Shown here: piece after piece, positions 34,681 to 43,792 of the stretch
Position numbering within the stretch: position 1 is the stretch's first letter
Layout of the letters: every line of letters starts with the position of its first letter
Virus record (IMG/VR): IMGVR_UViG_3300022890_000011
Span: 62,001-126,000 of that record
Length of the DNA stretch: 64,000 nt
Direction: 5' to 3' (one strand)
DNA from: a virus
Made by a program: the position numbers and the translations under genes
Notes under the pieces: model-generated
What the model saw: the letters and a program-made list of their open reading frames with translations, nothing else
Databases searched by the model: none
Told to the model about the DNA's origin: nothing

Positions 34681-34868
34681 TAAATCTTAATAAACCAGAA
34701 TATATTCAACATAAAGAATATATTATAAAAGTATCGGATATTTCTGCATTGAGATTTATATTATCTAGTGGAAAGAAAGAAGAATGGAGTGTTAGTAGTA
34801 ATGAATATGAAATATGTAAAAAGAAATTAATAAATTTATTAGAACCAGTTGATTTGGGTGATCTTTAA
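34677..34868 (+). CDS. Small unknown protein
   Basis: 63 residues, MINLNKPEYIQHKEYIIKV..., no recognised motif; ATGA overlap with the membrane-protein gene before it. Confidence 0.5.
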   Translation: MINLNKPEYIQHKEYIIKVSDISALRFILSSGKKEEWSVSSNEYEICKKKLINLLEPVDLGDL

Positions 34869-34879
34869 AACAAATATAA

Positions 34880-35270
34880 ATGAATATATCTGTATCAAAT
34901 AAAAAAGAAGGTTGGTTTATTAATCTATATATTAATGTACCTTATGATAGGATTTCAATAATGGTTTCTGATATAACTGAATTATATTTTCAAGGTGCAA
35001 AGATTAATACATATCCTGATTATTTTAAAAATGAATTTGATTTTGTTAAGAAAGTAAGAAAGTTTAGAGATAGACTTAAATATATTAAAACTGAGAATTG
35101 GGGTATGACCGAAGAATATTATTTTAAAGATGGTGAATTACATAGGTTATGGGGACCTGCGATTGAATATAAATAGAGGTGAAATTAAAACGAAAGAAGA
35201 ATATAGTAAAATGCCTGAAGTACAAAGATTTACAAGAAAATTAAAATTAGAAAGAGTAAGGAGAAAATAA
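34880..35270 (+). pseudogene. MORN-like phage protein frameshifted before its basic tail
   Basis: The first frame (34880-35176) encodes 98 residues ending EYYFKDGELHRLWGPAIEYK; the KDGELHRxxGPAIEY pattern is common in phage repeat proteins. Just after the stop, another frame continues NRGEIKTKEEYSKMPEVQRF and then TRKLKLERVRRK, stopping at 35270. Removing one A near 35168-35172 joins them into one protein with the usual basic tail. The tail would otherwise be an orphan 19-codon ORF (35211-35270). Confidence 0.55.
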
Positions 35271-35572
35271 TGGATGGATATTATCTAGAAGTAAAAAATA
35301 AAGATGAATCAATAGCTTTTCAAGATGTTTGTCGTGAATTAGGTTATGATTGGTTTTTAACAACAAATAAAAATGTAGAAGATAATTATTATATTGTTCC
35401 AAATTATCCTTGTGTAATGTTTATGCAATCTAAGAATATGTCATTAAGGTGGTGTAGTGTGGAATTTTGGAATAGTTCGAGTTTAAAGCCTTATTATACA
35501 TCTACACAAGAATGTAAAGAATATATGAGAAAATTAAGAAAATTAAAACTTTGGAGGGTAAAAGAATGTTAG
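35270..35572 (+). CDS. Unknown protein with basic C-terminal tail
   Basis: 100 residues, MDGYYLEVKNKDESIAFQD..., ending YMRKLRKLKLWRVKEC. No family recognised. Confidence 0.6.
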   Translation: MDGYYLEVKNKDESIAFQDVCRELGYDWFLTTNKNVEDNYYIVPNYPCVMFMQSKNMSLRWCSVEFWNSSSLKPYYTSTQECKEYMRKLRKLKLWRVKEC

Positions 35573-35661
35573 TAATGAATATTATAGCTATAGTAATAGT
35601 ATGTTATTTAGTTAGTGATTATGAAATAAAAGATTTATTAAATTTAAAAGGGAAAAAATGA
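35566..35661 (+). CDS. 31-residue single-span membrane peptide
   Basis: MLVMNIIAIVIVCYLVSDYE... then a charged tail; one hydrophobic helix. It overlaps the preceding gene by seven bases and the following ATG by four (ATGA), supporting translation. Confidence 0.5.
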   Translation: MLVMNIIAIVIVCYLVSDYEIKDLLNLKGKK

Positions 35662-36095
35662 CGTTAGGAATATTAATTTGTAGTGGTTTAACATTACTTG
35701 GGATTATAATATTAATTATAGGAATTGTAAAAGGTTATAAAGGTGAAGGTAAACAAATAGTAGGAACTGTGATATTAGTATTAACTGGTTTTATAGGATG
35801 GGGTGTTTGTAATATTGAATGTGTATCTAAAAAAAATATTGAAAAAATTGATGTTGAAGTTGTCATGACTAGTAAATCAGCAATAGTTGAATATATGTAT
35901 GATGATAGACTTAGACAAAAAGTTTACGAAAATGTTGCAGAATATACTATGATTAGAGATTATGAACTTGAATGGACTATAACAACTAAATATAATCAAT
36001 ATAGTTATGAATCATTTGGAAGTCTCGATTATAGTGTTATTGAAAAGAAAGAAAAAAAGGAAGAAAATAAAGTTAAATCTAATAATTTACAATGA
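35658..36095 (+). CDS. Two-transmembrane protein with soluble C-terminal domain
   Basis: 145 residues. Helices LGILICSGLTLLGIIILIIG and IVGTVILVLTGFIGWGVCN, then a soluble domain (EKIDVEVVMTSKSAIVEYMY...) and a Lys-rich tail. Same architecture as the 34189, 38822 and 39349 proteins. Confidence 0.7.
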   Translation: MTLGILICSGLTLLGIIILIIGIVKGYKGEGKQIVGTVILVLTGFIGWGVCNIECVSKKNIEKIDVEVVMTSKSAIVEYMYDDRLRQKVYENVAEYTMIRDYELEWTITTKYNQYSYESFGSLDYSVIEKKEKKEENKVKSNNLQ

Positions 36096-36797
36096 ATAAT
36101 TCTACAAATTTTTTAGCTAACATTTCACCTAATGAAGATGAATCGAAAATAAGATTATTTGAGTTATTTAAAGAATCTTGTGATTCAAATTCTAAATTAA
36201 TTGATATTGTTAACAATGGTAATTTTAGAGATGAAAATAATGTTTGGAAAATTGGTTTAGATAAGTTACCAAAAATACGAGAATATCGTGGATATAAATG
36301 GAATAGAAAAGATGACGTTAAATATACTTATTCTTCTATGAAGAGGTTTAGATTTGCTGATAATGAAACATTAGATATAATTGCCTGTTATTATAATTAT
36401 GCTGAACAATATATTATAAAAGAGAAATATAGGAAATTACAATTCTTTGGTCTTTGGCACATTGATTCTGTTAGAAGTGTAAATATATTTGATAAATTAA
36501 AACCAGTTGTAGAAGATTTGATGCCAATTATGAAATCTGAATATTCTAAATACAATTATGAAATCTGAATATTCTAAATACAATTGGGAAACTGAATATC
36601 AGAAATATGGAACAGATGCATATCAAGAAATATATTTTGGTTGTAAAAAATATTATTTAGAATATGATAAATTATATTGTGAAATTAGTAAAGGAGAATT
36701 AGATTGTCTTAATGAATATTATGAAAATGGTATTAAAGATATATTATTTGAAAAATTAGAAAGAAGATTATATAAATTAAAGAATGAACAGGATTAA
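36092..36797 (+). pseudogene. Gene split in two by a 28-base tandem duplication
   Basis: The upstream frame (36092-36568, 158 residues) ends MKSEYSKYNYEI; the next (36558-36797, 79 residues) begins MKSEYSKYNWETEYQKYG. Both contain the same duplicated 28 bases, so collapsing the duplication restores one gene of about 225 residues ending LERRLYKLKNEQD, a variant of the basic tail. No domain recognised. Both halves may still be translated separately. Confidence 0.65.
36530..36585 (+). repeat. Perfect 28-base tandem duplication
   Basis: Two identical 28-base units (36530-36557, 36558-36585), each starting ATGAAATCTG. The length is not a multiple of three, hence the frameshift; a further CAATT precedes the first copy. 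Confidence 0.92.
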
Positions 36798-37077
36798 AAG
36801 TTTTTTACGATATAATTTTTCGAATAAAAAGAAAGTACGAAAATACCTTGGAGGTTATTGGGAATATTGGACTGTTAATGAATTTGGTGAATTGTGGTTA
36901 AAAGTTTCAGAGAAAAATGCTTTTAAAAAAGATTATAAACCTCCTCTTGATAGAGAAACACCATATTGTGAATATTATGATATAGGTTTTTTTGGTAATA
37001 AGAGGGAATTAACTGATAAAATGTTAAAAAGATTAGACAGAAAAAGAAAATTAAAAAGAGTAAAAAATGAAAATTAG
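36784..37077 (+). CDS. Unknown protein with basic C-terminal tail
   Basis: 97 residues, MNRIKSFLRYNFSNKKKVRK..., aromatic centre, ending LDRKRKLKRVKNEN. Overlaps the first of the SNSSSSSF genes by 11 bases. Confidence 0.62.
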   Translation: MNRIKSFLRYNFSNKKKVRKYLGGYWEYWTVNEFGELWLKVSEKNAFKKDYKPPLDRETPYCEYYDIGFFGNKRELTDKMLKRLDRKRKLKRVKNEN

Positions 37078-37393
37078 AAGTGGTTTTGTAAGTAATTCTT
37101 CAAGTAGTTCTTTTATAATTGAAAGAAAGAATCTTACTAAGAAACAAATAAGTAAGATTAAAAATCATATTGATGAACATAATAAAATGGATCCTTTGGA
37201 TCAATATAATCATTGTGATGGATGGTCTATTTATGAAAATTTACCAGAAGGTTATAGTGAATATGATGATAAAGTAAAAAGAAAATATCGTCAAGGACAT
37301 ATTGAAGGGTATTGTAACATGGATAATTTTAGTATGTATAGTTTTCTGGAAGAAATAGGTGTGCTTGATAATGATATTAATTGGACATATTAA
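37067..37393 (+). CDS. SNSSSSSF-leader protein
   Basis: 108 residues, N-terminus MKIRSGFVSNSSSSSFII, then a helical/aromatic domain (NLTKKQISKIKNHIDEHNK; CDGWSIYENLPEGYSEYD). The leader is shared with seven other genes here. The body resembles the 42301 protein (LSDEQISSVIEHKKH). Function unknown. Confidence 0.72.
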   Translation: MKIRSGFVSNSSSSSFIIERKNLTKKQISKIKNHIDEHNKMDPLDQYNHCDGWSIYENLPEGYSEYDDKVKRKYRQGHIEGYCNMDNFSMYSFLEEIGVLDNDINWTY

Positions 37394-37437
37394 TTAAACA
37401 ATTAAGAATAAAAATCATAAAAAAAGAAAAATTAAAT

Positions 37438-37743
37438 ATGAAAATTAGAAATGGATTTGTAAGTAATTCTTCAAGTAGCTCATTTGTCATAATTGGATTT
37501 ATTCCTACAAAAGATGAATATGAAAAGTATGAGGAACAATTAGAAGATTTTGATCACACTTGTGAATCTTTTGACAATGGTGATGCGTATGGATTTTTTA
37601 TTGCAGTAGATGATGGAGAAGGTGACCAAGTAGAGAGTGAGATTGATTTTGATCAAATCACAAAATGGAGAGATGAACTTATTGAAAAGTTTGAAATTGA
37701 TGAAGAAAGAATTAAGTTATATTCAGGTATAATGATGTCTTAA
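37438..37743 (+). CDS. SNSSSSSF-leader protein
   Basis: 101 residues from the ATG at 37438 (MKIRNGFVSNSSSSSFVI); a TTG at 37381 opens the same frame but would bury the conserved leader. Acidic body (QLEDFDHTCESFDNGDAYGF). No family recognised. Confidence 0.7.
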   Translation: MKIRNGFVSNSSSSSFVIIGFIPTKDEYEKYEEQLEDFDHTCESFDNGDAYGFFIAVDDGEGDQVESEIDFDQITKWRDELIEKFEIDEERIKLYSGIMMS

Positions 37744-37799
37744 ATGAGATAAATTATGATTAAAAAAGAAGATTTAGAATTAAAAAATAAATAAAAAAT

Positions 37800-38306
37800 A
37801 TGAAAATTAGAAATGGATTTGTAAGTAATAGTAGTTCCAGTTCATATATATGTGATGTGTGTGGACATGATGAATCAGGTTGGGATTTGTGTTTATCAGA
37901 TGCAGAAATGGTAGAATGTGCATCAGGACATGTAATGTGTTGTTCGCATGTTGAAGCAACAAAAGCCGAAATATATATTGCTATGGTTGAAGAAGGAATA
38001 GAAAAATATGGTAATACATATGATCATGAAGATAAATTGAAAGAAATTCAAGTTATTGAAGATGAAAAAGAAAGAGAAAATTTTTGTAATGATGCTTTAT
38101 ATGAAACAGATTGGGAATATTCTTTTCCTTCAAAATTGTGTCCTATTTGTTCATTAAAGCAAATAAATGATAGTGAATTAGTACAATATTTAAAACATGG
38201 TGTAGGAATTGACATGGATTCTGTTATGAAAGATATGCGAAGTAAGTTTAAGGATTATGATGAATTTCAAACATTTTTAATAGAAAGGAGGAAAAATGAA
38301 AATTAG
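37800..38306 (+). CDS. SNSSSSSY-leader zinc-binding protein
   Basis: 168 residues. MKIRNGFVSNSSSSSYICDVCG: the leader runs directly into a C-x2-C, followed by CASGHVMCCSH and a later CPIC, a treble-clef or RING-like zinc set. Paralogous to the next gene and to 41635. The C-terminus is a helical domain (MRSKFKDYDEFQTFLIE) common to all three. Confidence 0.75.
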   Translation: MKIRNGFVSNSSSSSYICDVCGHDESGWDLCLSDAEMVECASGHVMCCSHVEATKAEIYIAMVEEGIEKYGNTYDHEDKLKEIQVIEDEKERENFCNDALYETDWEYSFPSKLCPICSLKQINDSELVQYLKHGVGIDMDSVMKDMRSKFKDYDEFQTFLIERRKNEN

Positions 38307-38829
38307 ATTAGGATTTGTAAGTAACAGTAGCTCAAGTAGTTATATTTGTGATATTTGTGGTGAAGATGCAACAGGTTATGATATTTCTTTAGAAGAATAT
38401 GAGATGTATGTTTGTAAGAATGGTCATGTTTTTTGTGAAGAACATATGAAAGTTATTCCAACAAATATTGAATTATTAAAAGTTATTTTTGAAGGTGAAG
38501 TGAAAAAGTATAAAAAATGGCTTGAAGATAATCCTGGTGAAGATTATGAAAAATGGTTAAAAGAGGCTGAAGATAATATTAATGAATTGAATACTCTTTC
38601 AGAATCTGAAATTGAAAAAAAAGTAGATGATGAATGGTATGATTATATTAGTGAATCAAGGTATGAATATCCTCCTAAATATTGCCCGTTGTGTAGATTT
38701 GATTATTTATCAAAAAAAGATGTTTATGAATATGTTGATAAGAAATATTCAATAGAGAAAGTTAAAAAAGAAATCAATGAAAAATTTGATAATTATGAAC
38801 AATTTAAAAACCATTTAAAAAATGATTAA
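38296..38829 (+). CDS. SNSSSSSY-leader zinc-binding protein
   Basis: 177 residues: MKIRLGFVSNSSSSSYICDICG, CKNGHVFCEEH, CPLC, and the C-terminal INEKFDNYEQFKNHL, so same fold as its neighbour. RING-like Cys/His spacing (C-x2-C...C-x3-H-x2-C-x2-H...C-x2-C). Role unknown; protein or nucleic-acid binding is possible. Confidence 0.75.
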   Translation: MKIRLGFVSNSSSSSYICDICGEDATGYDISLEEYEMYVCKNGHVFCEEHMKVIPTNIELLKVIFEGEVKKYKKWLEDNPGEDYEKWLKEAEDNINELNTLSESEIEKKVDDEWYDYISESRYEYPPKYCPLCRFDYLSKKDVYEYVDKKYSIEKVKKEINEKFDNYEQFKNHLKND

Positions 38830-39343
38830 TACACTAATACTTGGAGGATTTGCCATAATATTGACTTATTGTGGAATTATGCTGTTTATAAATGCAAAGA
38901 AACGAAATGATGAGTGGGCTGCATTTCATGGTATTTTGTCATTAGTTGTCATAATATTTTTTCTTGTCTTTGGAAATGTTAAAATATACGAACATGAAAT
39001 AGATATAAGCGATAAATGTATTATGTTTGATATTAATAATGGTGTTTGTGTTGAATATCAAGGTGTGTATTATACAGATAAAAGTGTTTCTGCTAGAAAA
39101 TATAAATACGATTCACCAACTGTCATATTACATGATACATATACATTATTTTCAGATTCTAAGGATCAAGAAAATTATATAAAAATAAAACCTAATAAAA
39201 AGAAAAAGAAAGTAAATGAAAAGAAAGTAACAGATAAAGTTACTGATAAATGGCCATCGGATACTATCGGGGACTTTAATAAGGAACAAAAAGTAAATTC
39301 TGAAAATCAGAATTTTAAGAAAAATATAACAACTTTAAATTAA
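38822..39343 (+). CDS. Two-transmembrane protein with soluble C-terminal domain
   Basis: 173 residues. Helices TLILGGFAIILTYCGIMLFI and GILSLVVIIFFLVFG, then a beta-rich domain (VCVEYQGVYYTDKSVSARKY) and a long Lys-rich end. Third member of this architecture. Confidence 0.7.
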   Translation: MINTLILGGFAIILTYCGIMLFINAKKRNDEWAAFHGILSLVVIIFFLVFGNVKIYEHEIDISDKCIMFDINNGVCVEYQGVYYTDKSVSARKYKYDSPTVILHDTYTLFSDSKDQENYIKIKPNKKKKKVNEKKVTDKVTDKWPSDTIGDFNKEQKVNSENQNFKKNITTLN

Positions 39344-39348
39344 AAAAC

Positions 39349-39768
39349 ATGTTTTTAGGATTTTCAATAATAATAATATTATTCTTTGCAATTTTATTTA
39401 TTTTTTCTATAAAGAAAAATTATGAAGGAAATGTAGTTTATTCTAGTATATTTGGTGTGATTTCAATAATTTTTTTAACATGTGCATTATTTGTATTACC
39501 AGTTAAACAAGAACTAATAATATTAGATGAAAGTGAATATTTATATGAAACTTTTATTGAAAATGGAAAATTAAATGTAGAAATCGAGTGGAAAAATAAA
39601 AGTTTTTTCACTAAATCAGGGGTTGGTTATTTAGAAGGTGATTGTGAAGTAATTTTAATTCGAGAAATATCATCATTCGGCACCACCATTAATATATATG
39701 ATGATTACATTTTATACATAGTTCCAAAAGAGAAATTAGAAAAAGTTAACGATAAATATAAAAAATAA
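39349..39768 (+). CDS. Two-transmembrane protein with soluble C-terminal domain
   Basis: 139 residues. Helices LGFSIIIILFFAILFIFSI and VYSSIFGVISIIFLTCALFV, then a beta domain (LNVEIEWKNKSFFTKSGVGY) and a Lys-rich end. Fourth member; adjacent to the third. Confidence 0.7.
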   Translation: MFLGFSIIIILFFAILFIFSIKKNYEGNVVYSSIFGVISIIFLTCALFVLPVKQELIILDESEYLYETFIENGKLNVEIEWKNKSFFTKSGVGYLEGDCEVILIREISSFGTTINIYDDYILYIVPKEKLEKVNDKYKK

Positions 39769-40787
39769 TGAGTCATTTTACAGTCCTAGTAATAGGAGAT
39801 AACCCAGAAGAACAACTAGCACCATTTCAAGAAAACAATATGGATGATTGTCCAAAAGAATATTTAGAATTCTATGAAACAGAATTAGGATATCAAGAGG
39901 AATGGGATTTAAACGAACTCAAGATCAGAAAACATTATCCAAATAAAAAAATTGATATCACGGAAGATCAACTTGAGCAATTGTGTGTAAAAGGCACAAT
40001 TAATATGGAGAAAGAATTTGAATCATGGAACAAAGTTAATGAAAATGATATTTGTGAACTTAATTGTAATCAAATAGTGAGTTTTGGTGTTGTTAAAGGT
40101 ATTTTATTTGATGAAGAAAGCAAACTTCAAAATTTTGTAATTATTCAAATGGAAAATAAAGAGAAAACTATTCAAGAACAGTATGGTACTTTTGAAAATT
40201 TTGTTTCTGAATACCATGGATTGTCTGAAAGAGATTCAGAATATAATAGATATGGTTATTGGGAAAATACTAGAGCTAAATGGGATTGGTATGAATTAGG
40301 TGGTAGATGGAGTGGTTTTTTTAGATTAAAAAATGGTTCGCATGGAAGTTTAGGTAGACCAGGTGTATTTGATAATATTCCTGAACATGGTACAGTGGAT
40401 CAAGCTTATAAGAAGGATATTAATTTTGATTTAATGAGAACAGAAAATTTTGAAAGAGCTTCAGAAAAGTGGGAAAAATGGGAAGAATTGAATAATTCTA
40501 ATACAGAAGACGCAAAAAATAAAGCTTATTGGTCATTTGGTATTATTAATATTGGAGATAAAGATAATTTTATACCAGAAGATAAAATAAGTTATTTGAA
40601 AAGACAAAGTAATATAAACACATTTGCAATTTTAAAAGATGGTGAATGGTATGAAAAAGGTGAAATGGGTTGGTTTGGTATGTATAATGATGAAATGAGT
40701 GAAGATGAATGGGGAGAAAAATTTGATGAACTTTTAGTTAATTTAACAGGTGACACATTACTTAGCGTATATGATTGTCATATTTAA
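39768..40787 (+). CDS. Conserved phage hypothetical protein (MSHFTVLVIG family)
   Basis: 339 residues starting MSHFTVLVIGDNPEEQLAPF, an N-terminus I recognise from hypothetical proteins of many large phages. Further conserved-looking stretches: YGYWENTRAKWDWYELGGRW, FAILKDGEWYEKGEMGWFG. No catalytic assignment. Its presence supports a phage origin. Confidence 0.75.
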   Translation: MSHFTVLVIGDNPEEQLAPFQENNMDDCPKEYLEFYETELGYQEEWDLNELKIRKHYPNKKIDITEDQLEQLCVKGTINMEKEFESWNKVNENDICELNCNQIVSFGVVKGILFDEESKLQNFVIIQMENKEKTIQEQYGTFENFVSEYHGLSERDSEYNRYGYWENTRAKWDWYELGGRWSGFFRLKNGSHGSLGRPGVFDNIPEHGTVDQAYKKDINFDLMRTENFERASEKWEKWEELNNSNTEDAKNKAYWSFGIINIGDKDNFIPEDKISYLKRQSNINTFAILKDGEWYEKGEMGWFGMYNDEMSEDEWGEKFDELLVNLTGDTLLSVYDCHI

Positions 40788-40852
40788 AAATATAAAAATA
40801 TGAGAGAAAAAGATTATAAACAAGTATCATTTCAAAATAAGTTAAAATTATA

Positions 40853-41113
40853 ATGGAGATTTATAAATCATTTTGTATAGATAAAATAAGTAGAACTTTG
40901 GTTGGTTATAATAAAATTTGTATAGTTCATTTTATGATAGATTCTGTTTTAATAGGTTATTATAAAGGTTGTCATACTTATCCATTTAATGTTGATCAAG
41001 GTGCATATGTTATGGAAAAAATGTCATTTCTTGATTTAATACTTAGATTTGAAATTGATGCTAAAGATTATGTACCTGAATTAATTGAAGGCAATAAAAT
41101 GGATTTATTATGA
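40853..41113 (+). CDS. Small unknown protein ending MDLL
   Basis: 86 residues ending EGNKMDLL, a variant of the KLGLL-type terminus. No family recognised. A 17-codon ORF (MREKDYKQVSFQNKLKL, 40801-40854) precedes it and may be a remnant. Confidence 0.6.
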   Translation: MEIYKSFCIDKISRTLVGYNKICIVHFMIDSVLIGYYKGCHTYPFNVDQGAYVMEKMSFLDLILRFEIDAKDYVPELIEGNKMDLL

Positions 41114-41562
41114 AAAGATTATTTATTATAAGACACGGAAAAGCAGAAGATCACGATCAATCAGATTTTGAAAGATCTTTAACAAAAAAAGGCAAAAGGG
41201 TTAGTAGAGAAGTGGCTAAATCGTTATATAATGATGGATACCAAATTGATAATTTTATTACGAGTCCTGGTTTTAGATCATTAGAAACTTGTATAATATT
41301 TGCAGATGAATTTGGTTATAATGTTGAAGATATAATAATTAATAGTGATTTATATTTTAATGTTACAACTAATGAATATCAAAATATTTTTGACCAATGT
41401 CCGGGTTCTGATAATATTGCTATAGTTGGACATAATCCGTTTTTATCATTTTTAGTTCATCATCTAACTGGTAAAATTGTTAATATGATTAAAAGTGGAG
41501 TGTCAGTTATAGAATTTAATGATGGTATGACAGAAGCTAAATTAATTTTATATAAAAACTAA
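41110..41562 (+). CDS. SixA-like phosphohistidine phosphatase
   Basis: 150 residues. The histidine-phosphatase signature FIIRHGKAE (catalytic RHG), TSPGFRSLET, and VGHNP with the second catalytic His. Length and motifs match SixA, which removes phosphate from histidine in His-containing phosphotransfer domains. Cytoplasmic. A phage copy might rewire host signalling or phosphotransfer (inference). ATGA overlap upstream and TAATG overlap downstream. Confidence 0.88.
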   Translation: MKRLFIIRHGKAEDHDQSDFERSLTKKGKRVSREVAKSLYNDGYQIDNFITSPGFRSLETCIIFADEFGYNVEDIIINSDLYFNVTTNEYQNIFDQCPGSDNIAIVGHNPFLSFLVHHLTGKIVNMIKSGVSVIEFNDGMTEAKLILYKN

Positions 41563-41645
41563 TGAAAATAACAAAACAAGAAGGTGGAGATATAGAATAT
41601 CAAATTGAAGAAGATATAATCGAATTAATTAAAGATGAAAATTAG
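41562..41645 (+). CDS. 27-residue acidic ORF
   Basis: MKITKQEGGDIEYQIEED... ending KDEN; overlaps the SixA stop by one base and the next ATG by 11 bases. Coupled position is the only support. Confidence 0.35.
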   Translation: MKITKQEGGDIEYQIEEDIIELIKDEN

Positions 41646-41985
41646 AAAAGGATTTGTGAGTAACAGCTCATCAAGTAGTTATATTTGTGATATTTGTGGT
41701 GATGCTTTTGAAATGTGGGATGAGTCTCCTACTTCATGTGAATATGGTCATTATTTTTGTTATGATTGTATTCCAGATAACTGTGAAGGTGAAGGAAGTG
41801 TTGAAGAAAAGGATTGTCCTTATTGTTCATTTGAGAAAATTTCAGAATATGATTTTAATAATTATATTTTAGCTAAATATAATTTAAATAAAGGAGATAT
41901 TGAAAATGAAATTTATGAGAGATTTGAGAACTTTTCAGAATTTATAATTTATATTAACGAAAATAAGAATAGAAAATGCGATTAG
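41635..41985 (+). CDS. SNSSSSSY-leader zinc-binding protein
   Basis: 116 residues: MKIRKGFVSNSSSSSYICDICG, CEYGHYFCYDC, CPYC and the end YERFENFSEFIIYI. Shorter paralogue of the 37800 and 38296 proteins. Confidence 0.75.
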   Translation: MKIRKGFVSNSSSSSYICDICGDAFEMWDESPTSCEYGHYFCYDCIPDNCEGEGSVEEKDCPYCSFEKISEYDFNNYILAKYNLNKGDIENEIYERFENFSEFIIYINENKNRKCD

Positions 41986-42311
41986 AAAATTTAGAAACAA
42001 GAGTAATTGGTTATATTGGTGTAGATGCAGGTATTGTGTGGATTGGAGACCCATGTTATATAATGCATAAAGATAAACCTTATAAATCTATTGGTAAAGA
42101 TTGGGGTGATTTTTGTGATAAACTTGGTGATAGTTATGTTAAATCATTTAATTATGACATGGGGCACGAGGGTTTAGGTGTTTGTACATCTACTAAACAC
42201 GGTGATGGTCATTATCCAGTTATCGGGTTTTTTGAACCAGGTGCACAAAGACCATCATGTGTAATGGTTGATTTTGATAACATTTTTAATAACGAAGAAG
42301 ATGAAGATTAG
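41976..42311 (+). CDS. Conserved phage hypothetical protein (GIVWIGDPCYI family)
   Basis: 111 residues with GVDAGIVWIGDPCYIMH and DGHYPVIGFFEPGAQRPSCV, a pattern I know from phage hypothetical proteins. The Cys and Asp/His in conserved loops could be catalytic, but the function is unknown. Confidence 0.68.
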   Translation: MRLENLETRVIGYIGVDAGIVWIGDPCYIMHKDKPYKSIGKDWGDFCDKLGDSYVKSFNYDMGHEGLGVCTSTKHGDGHYPVIGFFEPGAQRPSCVMVDFDNIFNNEEDED

Positions 42312-42753
42312 AAGTGGTTTTGTAAGTAATAGTAGTTCATCATCTTTCTTAATTTTAAAAGAAGGATTAAGTGATGAACAAATTAGTTCTGTGATAGAAC
42401 ATAAGAAACATGCTGATAATTATTTTAATAGTAATGATAGATTAACTGATGAATATCATGAGAATGAAGAAGATGGTTATTCACCTTTTCATCAATTGTA
42501 TGGATTTTGGGATATAGATGGTTATGATGTGTGGAATATAGAAGATCATTTAAATTATATATTAACTGAAAATGGTATGGATAATTTTGATTTGATGAGT
42601 TTTTGTATTGATATATTTAATATACCAAAAGATAATATTTATACGGTTGAAAGTGATATGTATTATTATATTAATGATGTAGATAGTTTTGTAAAACAGA
42701 CAATTACAGAAAGTCGTAAAAATAAACTCGAAAGAGTAAAAAATAAAAAATAA
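42301..42753 (+). CDS. Protein with SNSSSSSF leader and basic C-terminal tail
   Basis: 150 residues from ATG 42301 (MKIRSGFVSNSSSSSFLI), ending RKNKLERVKNKK: both block-specific motifs in one protein. An ATG at 42268 gives an out-of-family extension. Body acidic and aromatic (FWDIDGYDVWNIEDHLNYIL). Confidence 0.72.
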   Translation: MKIRSGFVSNSSSSSFLILKEGLSDEQISSVIEHKKHADNYFNSNDRLTDEYHENEEDGYSPFHQLYGFWDIDGYDVWNIEDHLNYILTENGMDNFDLMSFCIDIFNIPKDNIYTVESDMYYYINDVDSFVKQTITESRKNKLERVKNKK

Positions 42754-42756
42754 AGA

Positions 42757-43242
42757 ATGGGAACGAGAAGTTCAATTGCAATTAAAACAGAAGATGGTAC
42801 ATATAAAGGAATATATTGTCATTGGGATGGTTATTTAGACCATAATGGTATTATACTATATGAATCTTATGACACTTATGAAAAAGTACTTGAATTAGTA
42901 AATTTAGGTGATGCTTCATCTTTAGATCATAGTTCTAAATTAGTTGAAGGACATACATATGATACAAAAAAAGAAGGATGTTCCACATTCTATCATCGAG
43001 ATAGAGGTGAAAAATGGGAGGATGTTGCTCCAAAAGAGTTCGATACATATAAAGAATTGTTAGATTATTTAGGTCAAGGATATGATTATATTTTTGAAGA
43101 TGGTGAATGGTATGATAATGGAAAAGGTAAATTAGAGGATTTACTTATTAATACTGAACATGCTTCAAGAGTAAAGGAATTAAAGAAAAAGAGAATACAA
43201 ACAGATAGAAAACTTAAAATAGAGAGAATAAATGAAGATTAG
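42757..43242 (+). CDS. Conserved phage hypothetical protein (MGTRSSIA family) with basic tail
   Basis: 161 residues starting MGTRSSIAIKTEDGTYKGIY and CHWDGYLDHNG, a family I recognise from phages and bacteria as hypothetical. The C-terminus TDRKLKIERINED is the block's basic tail added to a known core, which argues that the tail is a transferable module. Confidence 0.75.
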   Translation: MGTRSSIAIKTEDGTYKGIYCHWDGYLDHNGIILYESYDTYEKVLELVNLGDASSLDHSSKLVEGHTYDTKKEGCSTFYHRDRGEKWEDVAPKEFDTYKELLDYLGQGYDYIFEDGEWYDNGKGKLEDLLINTEHASRVKELKKKRIQTDRKLKIERINED

Positions 43243-43792
43243 AAGTGGTTTTGTAAGCAATAGTAGTTCATCATCTTTCATATTAAGAAAAGATGATTAT
43301 TTTCCTGATTCATATAGCTTAGCGGCTAGCATGATAAAAGTTAGAGAATGGAATAATGATGGTGAACTAGTTGATAAATTAATTAGTAAAGTGGAGGCTG
43401 GTGAAAGTTATCCTAATATTAGTTTTGCATCTTGTAATTATGATACGTTTATAGTTGATGAAGGAGATTATTTATTATGTGAAACTTGTAATAATCATGC
43501 ACATTGGAATATAACTGATTATGGTGATAATATTAGTTTTGCATCTTTACCAGAAGAAATAAGATTAAAATATAGTAGAGATGGTGATATGAATCTTACT
43601 GGAAAATATAGTGAAGAAGAAAAAGATTGTGATGAATTTTGGTTTGTAGAACATGATATAATTGGTAAATTAGCTTCTAAATATACTAATGGAAAATATA
43701 ATAATGATACATATTGTTCTGAATGTTATACTGATTATGTTGTAATTGATGGTGTTGCACAATGTCCAAGATGTAGAAAAGTAGATGAATAA
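43232..43792 (+). CDS. SNSSSSSF-leader protein with C-terminal zinc ribbon
   Basis: 186 residues: MKIRSGFVSNSSSSSFIL, later CETCNNH and a C-terminal CSECYTDY...CPRC. The first 51 bases are almost identical to those of the 42301 gene, suggesting recent leader exchange. Function unknown. Confidence 0.72.
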   Translation: MKIRSGFVSNSSSSSFILRKDDYFPDSYSLAASMIKVREWNNDGELVDKLISKVEAGESYPNISFASCNYDTFIVDEGDYLLCETCNNHAHWNITDYGDNISFASLPEEIRLKYSRDGDMNLTGKYSEEEKDCDEFWFVEHDIIGKLASKYTNGKYNNDTYCSECYTDYVVIDGVAQCPRCRKVDE

